38,875 nt of DNA, taken from Desulfovibrio sp. (GTDB taxonomy: Bacteria; Desulfobacterota; Desulfovibrionia; Desulfovibrionales; Desulfovibrionaceae). Shown here piece by piece: positions 29,607-37,352 of the stretch (its first letter is position 1; every line of letters starts with the position of its first letter). Position numbers and translations under genes: made by a program. A model generated the notes under the pieces. The model was not told the DNA's origin and ran no database searches. It worked only from the letters and a program-made list of their open reading frames with translations. Location of the stretch: the NCBI GenBank assembly GCA_031276485.1, contig JAISMY010000074.1, forward strand, positions 1 to 38,875, given 5' to 3'.

Positions 29607-32435
29607 TCAGATGCCGGGCTCGGAGGCCCGCATTGTGATTGTCAGACCTACTCCGTAAAGCTGTTCCAGGTCCGTGAGCAGTTTGCGTTTGCGGTTCAGG
29701 AGATGCAGGGCGAGTTCGGGCTCGGTGTTGTATTCCGTTGCGTCGGAGTTTTTGCTCTGCGCGTTGCGCATCAGGTTGCGAATGTCGCGCAGGGCGTGCT
29801 GGCACCGCCATTCCATGTTGCGCCGCACACCTGTGCCTCGGCAGAAGGGACAGGGCTCGGTGCTGACGGAGATGGCCGAGGACCCGAGGCGCTGGCGCAC
29901 CATTTCCAGCAGTCCGAAGGCGCTGACTTTGCCGACGTCGTAGCGTGCGCGGTCCGCCTTCATTCCGTTGCGCAGGGTTTTTTCCACTTCGCGCCAGTGG
30001 CTCCTGTCACGCATCTCGATAAAGTCGGCAACGATCTGTCCGCCTATGTCCCGCAGCCGCAGTTGCAGGGGGATCATGGCCGCGGCCTCCATGTTGGTGC
30101 GGTAGGCAAGGTCTTCAAAATTGTTTTTGCCGCCGCTGCGCCCGGAGTTGATGTCGATGGCCGTCAGCGCCTCGGCGGCGTCTATGACCAACCGGCCGCC
30201 CGAAGGCAGGGTGACTTCACGCGAATGAATCTGGTCCAGTTGGCGCTGTATGTTGAAGCGCTCAAACAGGCCCATGCCTGGGTCCTTGTATACGCGCACC
30301 AGATTTTTTCTGCGCGGGAACAGGGCTTCGGCCACTTCCGTGACCGTAGCGGCCGTTTCTTCATCGTCGATGTGCACCTCCTCTATGCTCTCGTTGAGAT
30401 AGTCACGCACGGCGCGAGCCGTCAAATCCATCTCCTGGTAGACTATGCAGGGAGAAGTTTCGGACGTTCCGCGCGCACGGACTTCCTTCCAGGTGCGCTT
30501 CAGGAACTGCAGGTCGCGTTGCAGGTTGGTTTTGCCTGCGCCCATGCTCACGGTACGCACGATGACCCCTAGACCCGGCCCCGGATTCAGACCTTCCAAA
30601 AGCTCGCGCAGACGGGCGCGCTCGCCGTCGTCTTCCACCTTGCGTGAAACGCCGACCTGCTCGCGTCCCGGAGTCAGGACAAGAAAACGGCCGGGGATGG
30701 CCAGGTACGTGGTCAGAAAGGCGCCTTTGGATCCGGCCGGCTCCTTGACCACCTGCACCAGCACTTCCTGGCCGGGTTTCAAAATCTTCTGTATAAGAGG
30801 ATACTTGCGTCCGCGGCTCCCGTCATGGGGCGAAACGTAGTATTCGGGATGGATTTCGTCAATCTGCAGGAAACCGTTGCGCGCAGCCCCGTAGCCGATA
30901 AAAGCGGCCTGCAGGTTGGGGTCGATGTTGTGTACGACGCCCTTGTAGATGTTGCCCTTGGTTTTGGCTTGGTGCAGCATCTCCACATAGTATTCCTGCA
31001 CCTGACCTTCTTCGGTGATGACCACTTCGACCTGTTCGCCCGGAAGGACGCTGACGAACATTTTGCGACGCGCCTTGCCCTTGGCGCCTGCAGTCTGCGG
31101 CGCCTCCACATCGGCATCGTCGCGCGCGTCTTCCTCGTCTGCTTCCGCCCCGGTCTGCGCTGCAGGGGAGGTAGAGAGCGCCGGGCCGGCGTCCGTCCCG
31201 GCCGGTGTTGCCGGCGCTTCGCCGGGGAAGCTTTCCGCGCCGTTGACGGCACTTGCGGCACGGCTGCCTTTTCTGCGGCCTCTGCCGCCGCGGCGGGAGC
31301 GTCTGCGTTTGCGGCCGGCTTCTCCGGTTGTTTCCGTAGCCGTTTCGACAACGTCTTTGTTTTCTTCATCCACCGGTTCGGCAACCGTTGCGCCGCCGGA
31401 GAATAAGGCGGCATCAACGGAATCCTCGACAAGCGGGGCCGGATCAAGGGCACGGCTGATGGGGAGGTCCGTACCTGTGAGGCCGGTGCCAACGGCATCG
31501 CGTGCGGAGATTTCCCCGTCCGGTGCGCCGTCGGCGGACGGCTCCGCATCAGCGGCAATGCCGTCCGGATCCGGCCTGCCGGAGATGTCTGCCTCAGAAG
31601 ACGTTTCAGCGGCAATGCCGTCCGGATCCGGCCTGCCGGAGATGCCTGCCTCAGAAGACGTTTCAGCGGCGGACGGCAAAGAAGCGGGGGGGGCTGCGGC
31701 GAACGGAGGAGGAACCTGCCCATATGAAGTTGTTTCGGCAGCGACAGGGACGGCAAGCGGCTCTGCAGCGGCAGTAGGCGGCGGGGCAGACTCCTTTGCG
31801 GTTGTCCGTTTGACGCGTCCGGTGCTGCGTGTTTTCCTGCGCGGCGCGCTTGCACCGGCAAGGTTTGCTTCCGGCTGCCCCGGCGCGGAAGCGGCCGCAT
31901 CCGGAAGCGACGAGGCACCTGCTGCGTCCCGAGGCGGCGGCATTTCATCAACAGTTGCGAGTGGTGAAAGCTTTGCGGCCGCCGCAGGCAACCCGACGAC
32001 AGCGTCCGAGGATGCGTTGTCCGTGTCGGAAGCGGCGCTCTTTTTCAAGCGAGATGGAGATTTCGTCCCTGTGCCGCGCCCTTTCTTCTCAGTTGCCGAG
32101 GCGTTTTTGCCGGCGGCGGAGCGTTGCCTGCCGGGACGCGCGCTTTGAACAGGAGGTTCCCCTTCACCTGAGGACGCCTCCGCGACGACGACAATTGCCG
32201 CAGCATCGGTGGGGGGCGGCGCATCCGGCGCGTTTTCGTGTTCCGCGCCGCTTTGCGGTTCTGTATGTCCCGCCGTTTCCAACTGTTCCGAGGGTGCGGC
32301 CGGCGCAATGCTTTTTTTGCTTCCGCCGGTTTTTTTTACGGAAGCGCCGCGCGCTCTACCGCTTTTTTTGCGCTCCGTTTGAGCTGGAGTAAGCGATGCT
32401 TCTTCGACGATATTGTCATCAGTTACATAGGCCAT
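29607..32435 (-). CDS. rne: Ribonuclease E/G family endoribonuclease with long N-terminal disordered extension
   Basis: 942 residues. The first about 455 are low-complexity (Ala, Pro, Glu, Ser, Lys) and include RKRRRSRRGGRGRRKGSR basic patches and 19-residue tandem repeats. The catalytic half starts KMFVSVLPGEQVEVVITEEG: an S1 domain (GNIYKGVVHNIDPNLQAAFI, GYGAARNGFLQIDEIHPEYY), 5'-sensor region (GVSRKVEDDGERARLRELL, VRTVSMGAGKTNLQRDLQFL), DNase I-like subdomain with the magnesium Asp in LTAIDINSGRSGG and IVADFIEM, and the zinc-link Cys pair in STEPCPFCRGTG. RNase E of E. coli carries its unstructured half at the C-terminus; here it is N-terminal. The start at 32435 follows GAGGA. Roles are mRNA decay and rRNA/tRNA maturation. 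Confidence 0.95.
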   Translation of the reverse strand: MAYVTDDNIVEEASLTPAQTERKKSGRARGASVKKTGGSKKSIAPAAPSEQLETAGHTEPQSGAEHENAPDAPPPTDAAAIVVVAEASSGEGEPPVQSARPGRQRSAAGKNASATEKKGRGTGTKSPSRLKKSAASDTDNASSDAVVGLPAAAAKLSPLATVDEMPPPRDAAGASSLPDAAASAPGQPEANLAGASAPRRKTRSTGRVKRTTAKESAPPPTAAAEPLAVPVAAETTSYGQVPPPFAAAPPASLPSAAETSSEAGISGRPDPDGIAAETSSEADISGRPDPDGIAADAEPSADGAPDGEISARDAVGTGLTGTDLPISRALDPAPLVEDSVDAALFSGGATVAEPVDEENKDVVETATETTGEAGRKRRRSRRGGRGRRKGSRAASAVNGAESFPGEAPATPAGTDAGPALSTSPAAQTGAEADEEDARDDADVEAPQTAGAKGKARRKMFVSVLPGEQVEVVITEEGQVQEYYVEMLHQAKTKGNIYKGVVHNIDPNLQAAFIGYGAARNGFLQIDEIHPEYYVSPHDGSRGRKYPLIQKILKPGQEVLVQVVKEPAGSKGAFLTTYLAIPGRFLVLTPGREQVGVSRKVEDDGERARLRELLEGLNPGPGLGVIVRTVSMGAGKTNLQRDLQFLKRTWKEVRARGTSETSPCIVYQEMDLTARAVRDYLNESIEEVHIDDEETAATVTEVAEALFPRRKNLVRVYKDPGMGLFERFNIQRQLDQIHSREVTLPSGGRLVIDAAEALTAIDINSGRSGGKNNFEDLAYRTNMEAAAMIPLQLRLRDIGGQIVADFIEMRDRSHWREVEKTLRNGMKADRARYDVGKVSAFGLLEMVRQRLGSSAISVSTEPCPFCRGTGVRRNMEWRCQHALRDIRNLMRNAQSKNSDATEYNTEPELALHLLNRKRKLLTDLEQLYGVGLTITMRASEPGI
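31549..31672 (-). repeat. 57-bp tandem repeat in the RNase E/G extension
   Basis: TCAGCGGCAATGCCGTCCGG begins at 31549 and again at 31606, exactly 57 bp apart; the two units differ at one base (TGTCTG against TGCCTG), and a third partial unit follows. In protein: AAETSSEAGISGRPDPDGI then AAETSSEADISGRPDPDGI. The period preserves the frame. Confidence 0.85.
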
Positions 32436-32951
32436 AGATTCCTCAAAAAGGTACGATGCAGCTTGTCCGCCCCGGCGCAGGCGCGCAAACGAAGGGATGA
32501 AGGATTCCGCCGGGGCGCGCCCTCGCTCTGCCTGCGCAGGCTGAACGACAAAACCTGAAAGGTTTTGCGCCGCCGCGCACGGCGCGAATCGGAGGAAAAC
32601 GCGCCTTGCTGAGCCCGGTCGCCGGAAAGCCTCCGGAGCAGCCTGCAGTGAAAAATTTTCTTCGCTGCACAGACAAATACCTTTTTTTGAAAAAATGGCA
32701 AGATAATAGTGCGCTGTTCCCCATTTCGTGAGGCAAAGCGGAACAGCGTCACCTTCGCAACCGTCAGATAAAAATTTCAGGACGCAATGTTTATGACGGA
32801 ATCCGAATTATCGCTGTTTTAGGAGGGTATTAACAAAAGAATGTTGCGATGTCTTCCCTATTTCCATTGACATGAAAACGAGCAAAAAGGGACATTGGCA
32901 AATTGATGGTATTCTCATCTCCTTTGCCGTACACTCTACGAAAAAGCGCCG
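32436..32951. other. Long rne leader / spacer with two strong hairpins
   Basis: This 516-bp region separates the rne start from the xerC stop (both minus). No gene was recognised. Perfect hairpins are CAAAACCT-gaa-AGGTTTTG (32549-32567) and CGCTGTTCC/GGAACAGCG (32712-32720 with 32740-32748). AT-rich stretches around 32675-32710 and 32765-32900 could hold promoters. RNase E genes in other bacteria are feedback-controlled through a long structured 5' UTR, so a similar role is plausible here. Confidence 0.45.
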
Positions 32952-34016
32952 TCAGCTTTTCGGATGAGCTTTATCGTACACGGCAGTCAGATGGGCCAGA
33001 TTAAGATGGGTATAGCGCTGCGTGGTACTCAGGCGGCTGTGGCCCATGAGTTCCTGAACGCTGCGGAGGTCCGCGCCTGCTTCCAGCAGGTGTGTGGCGA
33101 AAGAGTGCCGCAGGGCGTGGGGCGACACGCTCTGCGGCAACCCTGCCCGCCGGCAGAGCCTGTCGAGGATGCGCAGGGCTTCACGGCGGTTCAGGCGGCG
33201 GCCGCGTTCACCGACAAACAGAGCGCGTTCGGCCGGGACCGCCAGGAGGGGACGCAACGCAAGCCACGCGTCAAGGGCGGCGCGGGCCGTGTCGGTAAGC
33301 GGGGCGAGACGTTCTTTGCCGCCTTTGCCGGGAATGCGCAAGGTGACGGATGCGCCGCTTATCCGTCCCTCGTTGAGAGCCAGGGCTTCGGACACGCGCA
33401 GACCCGAACCGTAAAGAATCTCGGCAAGACACAGATCACGGGCGTTGACGGCCGCGGTCTTTTCCCGGTCCGGCGCCGCGGGCGTGTCCATCGGCCCTCT
33501 GCCTGCGCGGTTCAACCCGCATCCGGCTGCGTCCGTCTGACGACTCCGCCCCGGCGGAGAGCCGGGCGGGTTGTCTCCCCTCCCAAGGACGGACAACGGC
33601 GCGGCCGGGGTGGCCGCGCGCGCGTCGAGCAGGGCGAAGGTCTGATCCACGTTCAGGAAAGCGGGATGATGCTTTTCGGTTTTGGGGTTGCTTACGCCTT
33701 CCGTGGGCAGAGCGGCGATCATGCGCATGCGCGCGCAAAAACGGAAGAAGGCGCGCAGAGACGACAACTTGCGGCCCATCGACGTTTTGCTTACGCCTTG
33801 CCGGTGCAGATCGGCCAACCAGGATTCCACCCGGCGGCGCGTAATCGTTTCCGGGGCGGCGAGAGAAAGCCCCTGCCGCGCCATAAGGCTCTCGAACTGC
33901 ATGACATCGTTGTCGTAGGCCGCGACAGTGGCGGGAGAACAGCCTTTTTCCATCTCCAGATGGGCCAGGAACATGGCGACCGTATCGGGGACAGTCTGCT
34001 CCGGCGGAGTGTTCAC
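32952..34016 (-). CDS. xerC: Tyrosine recombinase XerC with an inter-domain insertion
   Basis: 354 residues, about 50 more than usual. The N-terminal SAM-like domain is at residues 5-110 (FLAHLEMEKGCSPATVAAYD, MGRKLSSLRAFFRFC). The catalytic domain has YGSGLRVSEALAL (first Arg), HALRHSFATHLLEAGADLRS (His-x-x-Arg), LMGHSRLSTTQRYTHLN (His and the nucleophile Tyr). Between LLDARAATPAAPLS and ARDLCLAEI lies a Gly/Pro/Arg-rich insert absent from typical XerC. Expected role: chromosome dimer resolution. GTG 34016 (or TTG 34019) is placed 5 bases after AAAGGAAG, which belongs to the dispersed palindromic element. dprA lies 150 bp upstream. Confidence 0.92.
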   Translation of the reverse strand: MNTPPEQTVPDTVAMFLAHLEMEKGCSPATVAAYDNDVMQFESLMARQGLSLAAPETITRRRVESWLADLHRQGVSKTSMGRKLSSLRAFFRFCARMRMIAALPTEGVSNPKTEKHHPAFLNVDQTFALLDARAATPAAPLSVLGRGDNPPGSPPGRSRQTDAAGCGLNRAGRGPMDTPAAPDREKTAAVNARDLCLAEILYGSGLRVSEALALNEGRISGASVTLRIPGKGGKERLAPLTDTARAALDAWLALRPLLAVPAERALFVGERGRRLNRREALRILDRLCRRAGLPQSVSPHALRHSFATHLLEAGADLRSVQELMGHSRLSTTQRYTHLNLAHLTAVYDKAHPKS

Positions 34017-34135
34017 CAAAACTTCCTTTATGGTTTGAAGCTTCTCCCTTCAGGGAGAGTCCCGTTTGACGCCCGGCTTTGCCGGGCATACCATGGGGAG
34101 CGCAGCCCTTGGGTTCTCTTTCGGAAACGGCGGAT
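34017..34135 (-). repeat. Dispersed palindromic element at the xerC start (copy B)
   Basis: Reading on the minus strand: GTTTCCGAAAGAGAACCC, then GCCCGGCAAAGCCGGGCGTC (hairpin), CTCCCTGAAGGGAG (hairpin) and CTTCAAACCATAAAGGAAG, running into the xerC start codon. It shares this order and sequence with the copy inside dprA (34352-34460), and more weakly with copies near 12560-12650 and 7311-7350. Confidence 0.75.
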
Positions 34136-34166
34136 GCCGGACGGCGCGGAGTGCGGACGGCCGGCG

Positions 34167-35687
34167 TCAGGACTCGGGCAGGGAGTAAAGCATGCCCGGC
34201 AGCCGCCGGACCAGCCCGCGCATTTCCAGCACCGTCAACGCGGCGCTCAGACTGCCCGCATCCATAGCCAGCGCATGCGCGATTTCGTCAATATGCCGGG
34301 GGACGGTCCCGACGCCCGCCAGGATGCGGGCTTCTTCTCCTTGAACTTCATCAAATATTACTCTATGGCTGCAAACCTCCCCCTTCAGGGAGTTTCCGGC
34401 TTGACGCCCGGCCCGGCCGGGCACGGCTTTCCGGCAGCCCCTTCCTTCAGGGTAGAGGCAATCCACCCGGCTCCCGTCCGCCGGGACGGAGCCGGCCGAC
34501 GTACAGAGCCGGCTGGGGATTGAAACATCCGCATTATCGCTGTTCTCCGAACTCTTCGTTTTCAGAGGTCTGTCCGGCCGTCTCCCGGGAAAGCCGGAAT
34601 CGGCTTTCCCGCGCTCGCCGGCAGCGATGAAGGGAGAAGGTTCCGGGCTACCGGCCAAGCCGGGTTCAATCTGCCGGCGCTCCTGTTTTTTCTTCAGCGC
34701 AAGGACGGCGCGCGGGGGATGGGATGAGTCCGCGGACGGGACTGCGGGAGGCGCGGGGGCGCGGTTGCCGGCCTGCAACAGCGGCGCGAGTTCGATCAGA
34801 ATGTCCTCGGCGTTGAACACGGCCTTGGCCCCTTTGCGGATCAACTCCCTGCACCCCTCGGACATGGGGGACATGGCGCTGCCGGGAACGGCAAAGACCT
34901 CGCGGTTGTGTTCCAGGGCAAGGCGCGCGGTAATCAGGCTGCCGCTGCGCCCGGCCGCTTCCACCACCAGAATGCCCAGGGCCGTTGCACTGATCAGGCG
35001 GTTGCGTATCGGGAAATTTTTTCCGGCCGGCCCCGTACCGGGCGCGAATTCGGAAATAAGCAATCCTTCCTTTTCCATCCGCTCATAAAGGTCGATGTTG
35101 CGGGCCGGGTACATGACGTCGATGCCCGTGCCGAGTACGCCTATGGAGCGCCCCGGCCCTTCAAGACCGGCCAGGTGCGCCGCCCTGTCTATGCCCCGCG
35201 CCATGCCGGAAATGACCGTGACCCCGGCGCGGGCCAGATCGCGGGCAAAGAAGGCCGAGACGGCCAGACCCTCGCTCGTGCAGTTGCGCGCCCCGACAAT
35301 ACCGACGGCAGGCCCGCTCAACAGGGAAATATCGCCTTTGAAATACAGGAGCAGCGGCGCTCCTGCCGGCTCGCGCAGGAGCTGCGGGTAGGCAGGGTCG
35401 CTTTGGACTATGAAGGACAGTCCCATGCTTTTGATGCCGTTCCATTCTTCCCCGGCCTTGTCGCGCCATCCGCCGCCGGCAAAGGCGCGGGCAACGGGAA
35501 GACGGACGAGTCCTTTTTCCGCCCATTCCGCCGGACGGGACAGGCCGGCTCCTACGGCGGCGTATGCCCCTCCGTAGGCCGCGATGATGCGCGCGGCCCC
35601 GGTCGGCCCCAATCCCCAGGCATGGCGCAGAGCCAGAACAGCCCATAATTCGTTACGCTCCGCAGGCGGCAGTCCGGAAAAATTCAT
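34167..35687 (-). CDS. dprA: DNA-processing protein DprA with an element-containing linker
   Basis: 506 residues, against about 360-380 typical. Residues 1-310 hold the SAM-like N-terminus (LALRHAWGLGPTGAARIIAA) and the Rossmann fold: PAYPQLLREPAGAPLLLYFK, AVGIVGARNCTSEGL, VTVISGMARGIDRAAHLAGL, SIGVLGTGIDVMYPARN, GKNFPIRNRLISATALGILV, SLITARLALEHNREVFAVPG. A winged-helix DML1-like domain closes the protein (IDEIAHALAMDAGSLSAALT). Between them is a 120-residue linker whose residues about 409-445 are encoded by a copy of the dispersed palindromic element, in frame. DprA loads RecA on incoming single-stranded DNA. The start overlaps the upstream lipoprotein gene (ATGA). Confidence 0.94.
   Translation of the reverse strand: MNFSGLPPAERNELWAVLALRHAWGLGPTGAARIIAAYGGAYAAVGAGLSRPAEWAEKGLVRLPVARAFAGGGWRDKAGEEWNGIKSMGLSFIVQSDPAYPQLLREPAGAPLLLYFKGDISLLSGPAVGIVGARNCTSEGLAVSAFFARDLARAGVTVISGMARGIDRAAHLAGLEGPGRSIGVLGTGIDVMYPARNIDLYERMEKEGLLISEFAPGTGPAGKNFPIRNRLISATALGILVVEAAGRSGSLITARLALEHNREVFAVPGSAMSPMSEGCRELIRKGAKAVFNAEDILIELAPLLQAGNRAPAPPAVPSADSSHPPRAVLALKKKQERRQIEPGLAGSPEPSPFIAAGERGKADSGFPGRRPDRPLKTKSSENSDNADVSIPSRLCTSAGSVPADGSRVDCLYPEGRGCRKAVPGRAGRQAGNSLKGEVCSHRVIFDEVQGEEARILAGVGTVPRHIDEIAHALAMDAGSLSAALTVLEMRGLVRRLPGMLYSLPES
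34352..34460 (-). repeat. Dispersed palindromic element inside dprA (copy A)
   Basis: GCCCGGCCGGGCCGGGCGTC, CTCCCTGAAGGGGGAGG and TTTGCAGCCATAGAGTAAT (minus strand) match, in the same order, the element in front of xerC about 330 bp away. The translated stretch PGRAGRQAGNSLKGEVCSH resembles PGKAGRQTGLSLKGEASNH, read through the xerC copy. Its reading frame is open, so dprA is not interrupted. Confidence 0.75.
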
Positions 35688-36757
35688 CGGGCGCCCGTCC
35701 GTTTGCGGGCCAGCGCCGCCGGGCCGGAAGACGGATAATCGTCAAGAAGCAGTTGCCGGTAAAAGCGGGCATTGTCCGCATCCCCCATACGTTCATAGGC
35801 ATACGCGGCCTTGAGCAGGGCGGCGGCGGCCTTGGGATGGCCGGGATACTTGGCGGCCACGTCCTTGAAGGCAATGACGGCATCGCCGTAGTTCCCGGTG
35901 GAATAACGGCACTCCCCCAGCCAGTAACCGGCATTGGGAGCCAGAGGGCTCTGCGGAGCGGCGCGTAAAAAAGCCGAAAAAGCCTCGGCAGCCTGCGCGT
36001 ATCGATGTTTGTTGTACAGGGACAGGGAGGCGTCATAGGCTGCGCGGCCCGCGGCGTCCCGGCTTTGCCCGGCGCCCCTTGCGGGAGTTTGCGAAGGAGG
36101 CGTCTTTCCGGCAGTACTCGCCGCCGCCGCCGGGGAAGGCCCGGCCCTGCCGGCCGGATCGGGTGCGCGCGCCGCATCGGGGGGACGGGCCGCTGCAACA
36201 GGCGCGCTTCCTTGCGAAGCGCGGAGATCCAAGGGAACCAGAGAGGGACCGCCGCCCCGGTCGGCAGGATCGCTTCGGTCCACGGGACTTGCGGGAGAAG
36301 CGGGCGGCGCGGGCGCGGGCGCAGGCGCGGGAAGCGGTAATGCGCGGGCGGCCGGGGCAGGAGAAGGCGCCGTGGTTGCCGCCGGGACCGGAGGAGACGC
36401 GGGTGCGCGGGGCGGCGCGGAACGCGGGGCCGCCATGGCGGCTGCAAGGGCTGCGTAATCGAATTCGGCGCCCGGCCGGACCGGTGGCGCCGGGCGGGAC
36501 GCCGCCTGTTCGCGGGCGTCAGCGGCCGGAGAGCGCGTTTTGCGGGCGTCTTTCGGAGCCAGGGCGGAGCGGATCTCCCCTATGTTCTCCTCGACGCGCT
36601 CCAGGCGTTTTTCCATGCCGTCCAGACGCATCGACAGCAGTTTGCCGTCGCTCGCGCGGCCTTTTTCAAGGGCGGTGAGACGTTTGTCGGCGACCGACCC
36701 GGCGCAGGCAGGCAAGCACAATAGGACAATGCACGGCAGAAGGTATTTCGTGCGCAT
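35684..36757 (-). CDS. CpoB/YbgF-like TPR lipoprotein
   Basis: 357 residues. A lipoprotein signal (MRTKYLLPCIVLLCLPACAG, lipobox LPAC) is followed by a short coiled coil (RLTALEKGRASDGKLLSMRL, MEKRLERVEENIGEIRSAL), a 130-residue Pro/Ala-rich linker and a C-terminal TPR region (AAYDASLSLYNKHRYAQAAE, YWLGECRYSTGNYGDAVIAF, AAALLKAAYAYERMGDADNA). This is the architecture of CpoB/YbgF, a periplasmic partner of Tol-Pal and peptidoglycan synthesis at division. No tol genes lie in the window. The start at 36757 is chosen by the signal peptide; the longer frame to 36892 has no sense as protein. The stop overlaps dprA by 4 bp. Confidence 0.9.
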   Translation of the reverse strand: MRTKYLLPCIVLLCLPACAGSVADKRLTALEKGRASDGKLLSMRLDGMEKRLERVEENIGEIRSALAPKDARKTRSPAADAREQAASRPAPPVRPGAEFDYAALAAAMAAPRSAPPRAPASPPVPAATTAPSPAPAARALPLPAPAPAPAPPASPASPVDRSDPADRGGGPSLVPLDLRASQGSAPVAAARPPDAARAPDPAGRAGPSPAAAASTAGKTPPSQTPARGAGQSRDAAGRAAYDASLSLYNKHRYAQAAEAFSAFLRAAPQSPLAPNAGYWLGECRYSTGNYGDAVIAFKDVAAKYPGHPKAAAALLKAAYAYERMGDADNARFYRQLLLDDYPSSGPAALARKRTGAR

Positions 36758-37293
36758 GGTGTTCCCAAGCCGGGCGCCGCAAGCCTGTCCCAGCGGTATT
36801 CGGGCGCTTGCGGGCCTCGCGTTGTGCCTCTTGCGAAGATATCTAAACAAAATCTCGAAATTGCGCAAGAAGCGCGGGCATTCATAATCCATGTAGAAAC
36901 TAGGAGAGCGTACCGCAACGGATAGCTTTTCTGCGCAAAAATATTATAAAATAAGCATGTTGCCAGGATGTTTCTCAACAGATGTTCTCAACACCTCGAC
37001 ACAGCTCGGAAAAACTTGTAATTTTTGGATGTTACTATGATTGTACATATCTATAGGTAAAAACTCTCAGTTATAAAAAACTGTTGTGCCATACAAAAAT
37101 ACAACATGCTAAAATTATTAGTTTTTTCTTCAATTTTGTTAAACTCTGGTTAATGACAGGCTAACCGACTTGGTGAGCTACTTCAATTTCTGAATGTGCA
37201 AAAAATACCGTACGTTATCATTGTGTACATTTACTGCGACGAATATTCTTGGTCAATCCTTTGAAGGTTCGTCGGCCGACATGCACAAACAAA
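36758..37293. other. AT-rich intergenic region between porin and CpoB-like gene
   Basis: About 540 bp without a recognisable gene. From about 36900 to 37250 it is markedly more AT-rich than the rest of the window and contains many A/T tracts (TAAAATTATTAG, GGTAAAAACTCTCAG). It may hold promoters for the CpoB-like gene on the minus strand, a small RNA, or a foreign remnant. No repeat family seen elsewhere in the window recurs here. Confidence 0.4.
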
Positions 37294-37313
37294 CAGGGGC
37301 CTTGCGGCCCCTG
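37294..37313 (-). terminator. Rho-independent terminator of the porin gene
   Basis: On the minus strand CAGGGGCC-gcaa-GGCCCCTG is a perfect 8-bp GC stem followed by TTTGTTTGTG, 40 bases after the porin stop. Confidence 0.85.
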
Positions 37314-37352
37314 TCTTGTCTCGTCGTCAGAACAGCCGAAGCTGTCGTCGGG

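Noticed and set aside
28654-29811. N-terminal extension of the DUF116 frame to 715 codons
   Set aside because: That part is antisense/out of frame to the clearly real TauE-type permease gene and is low-complexity Arg/His-rich.
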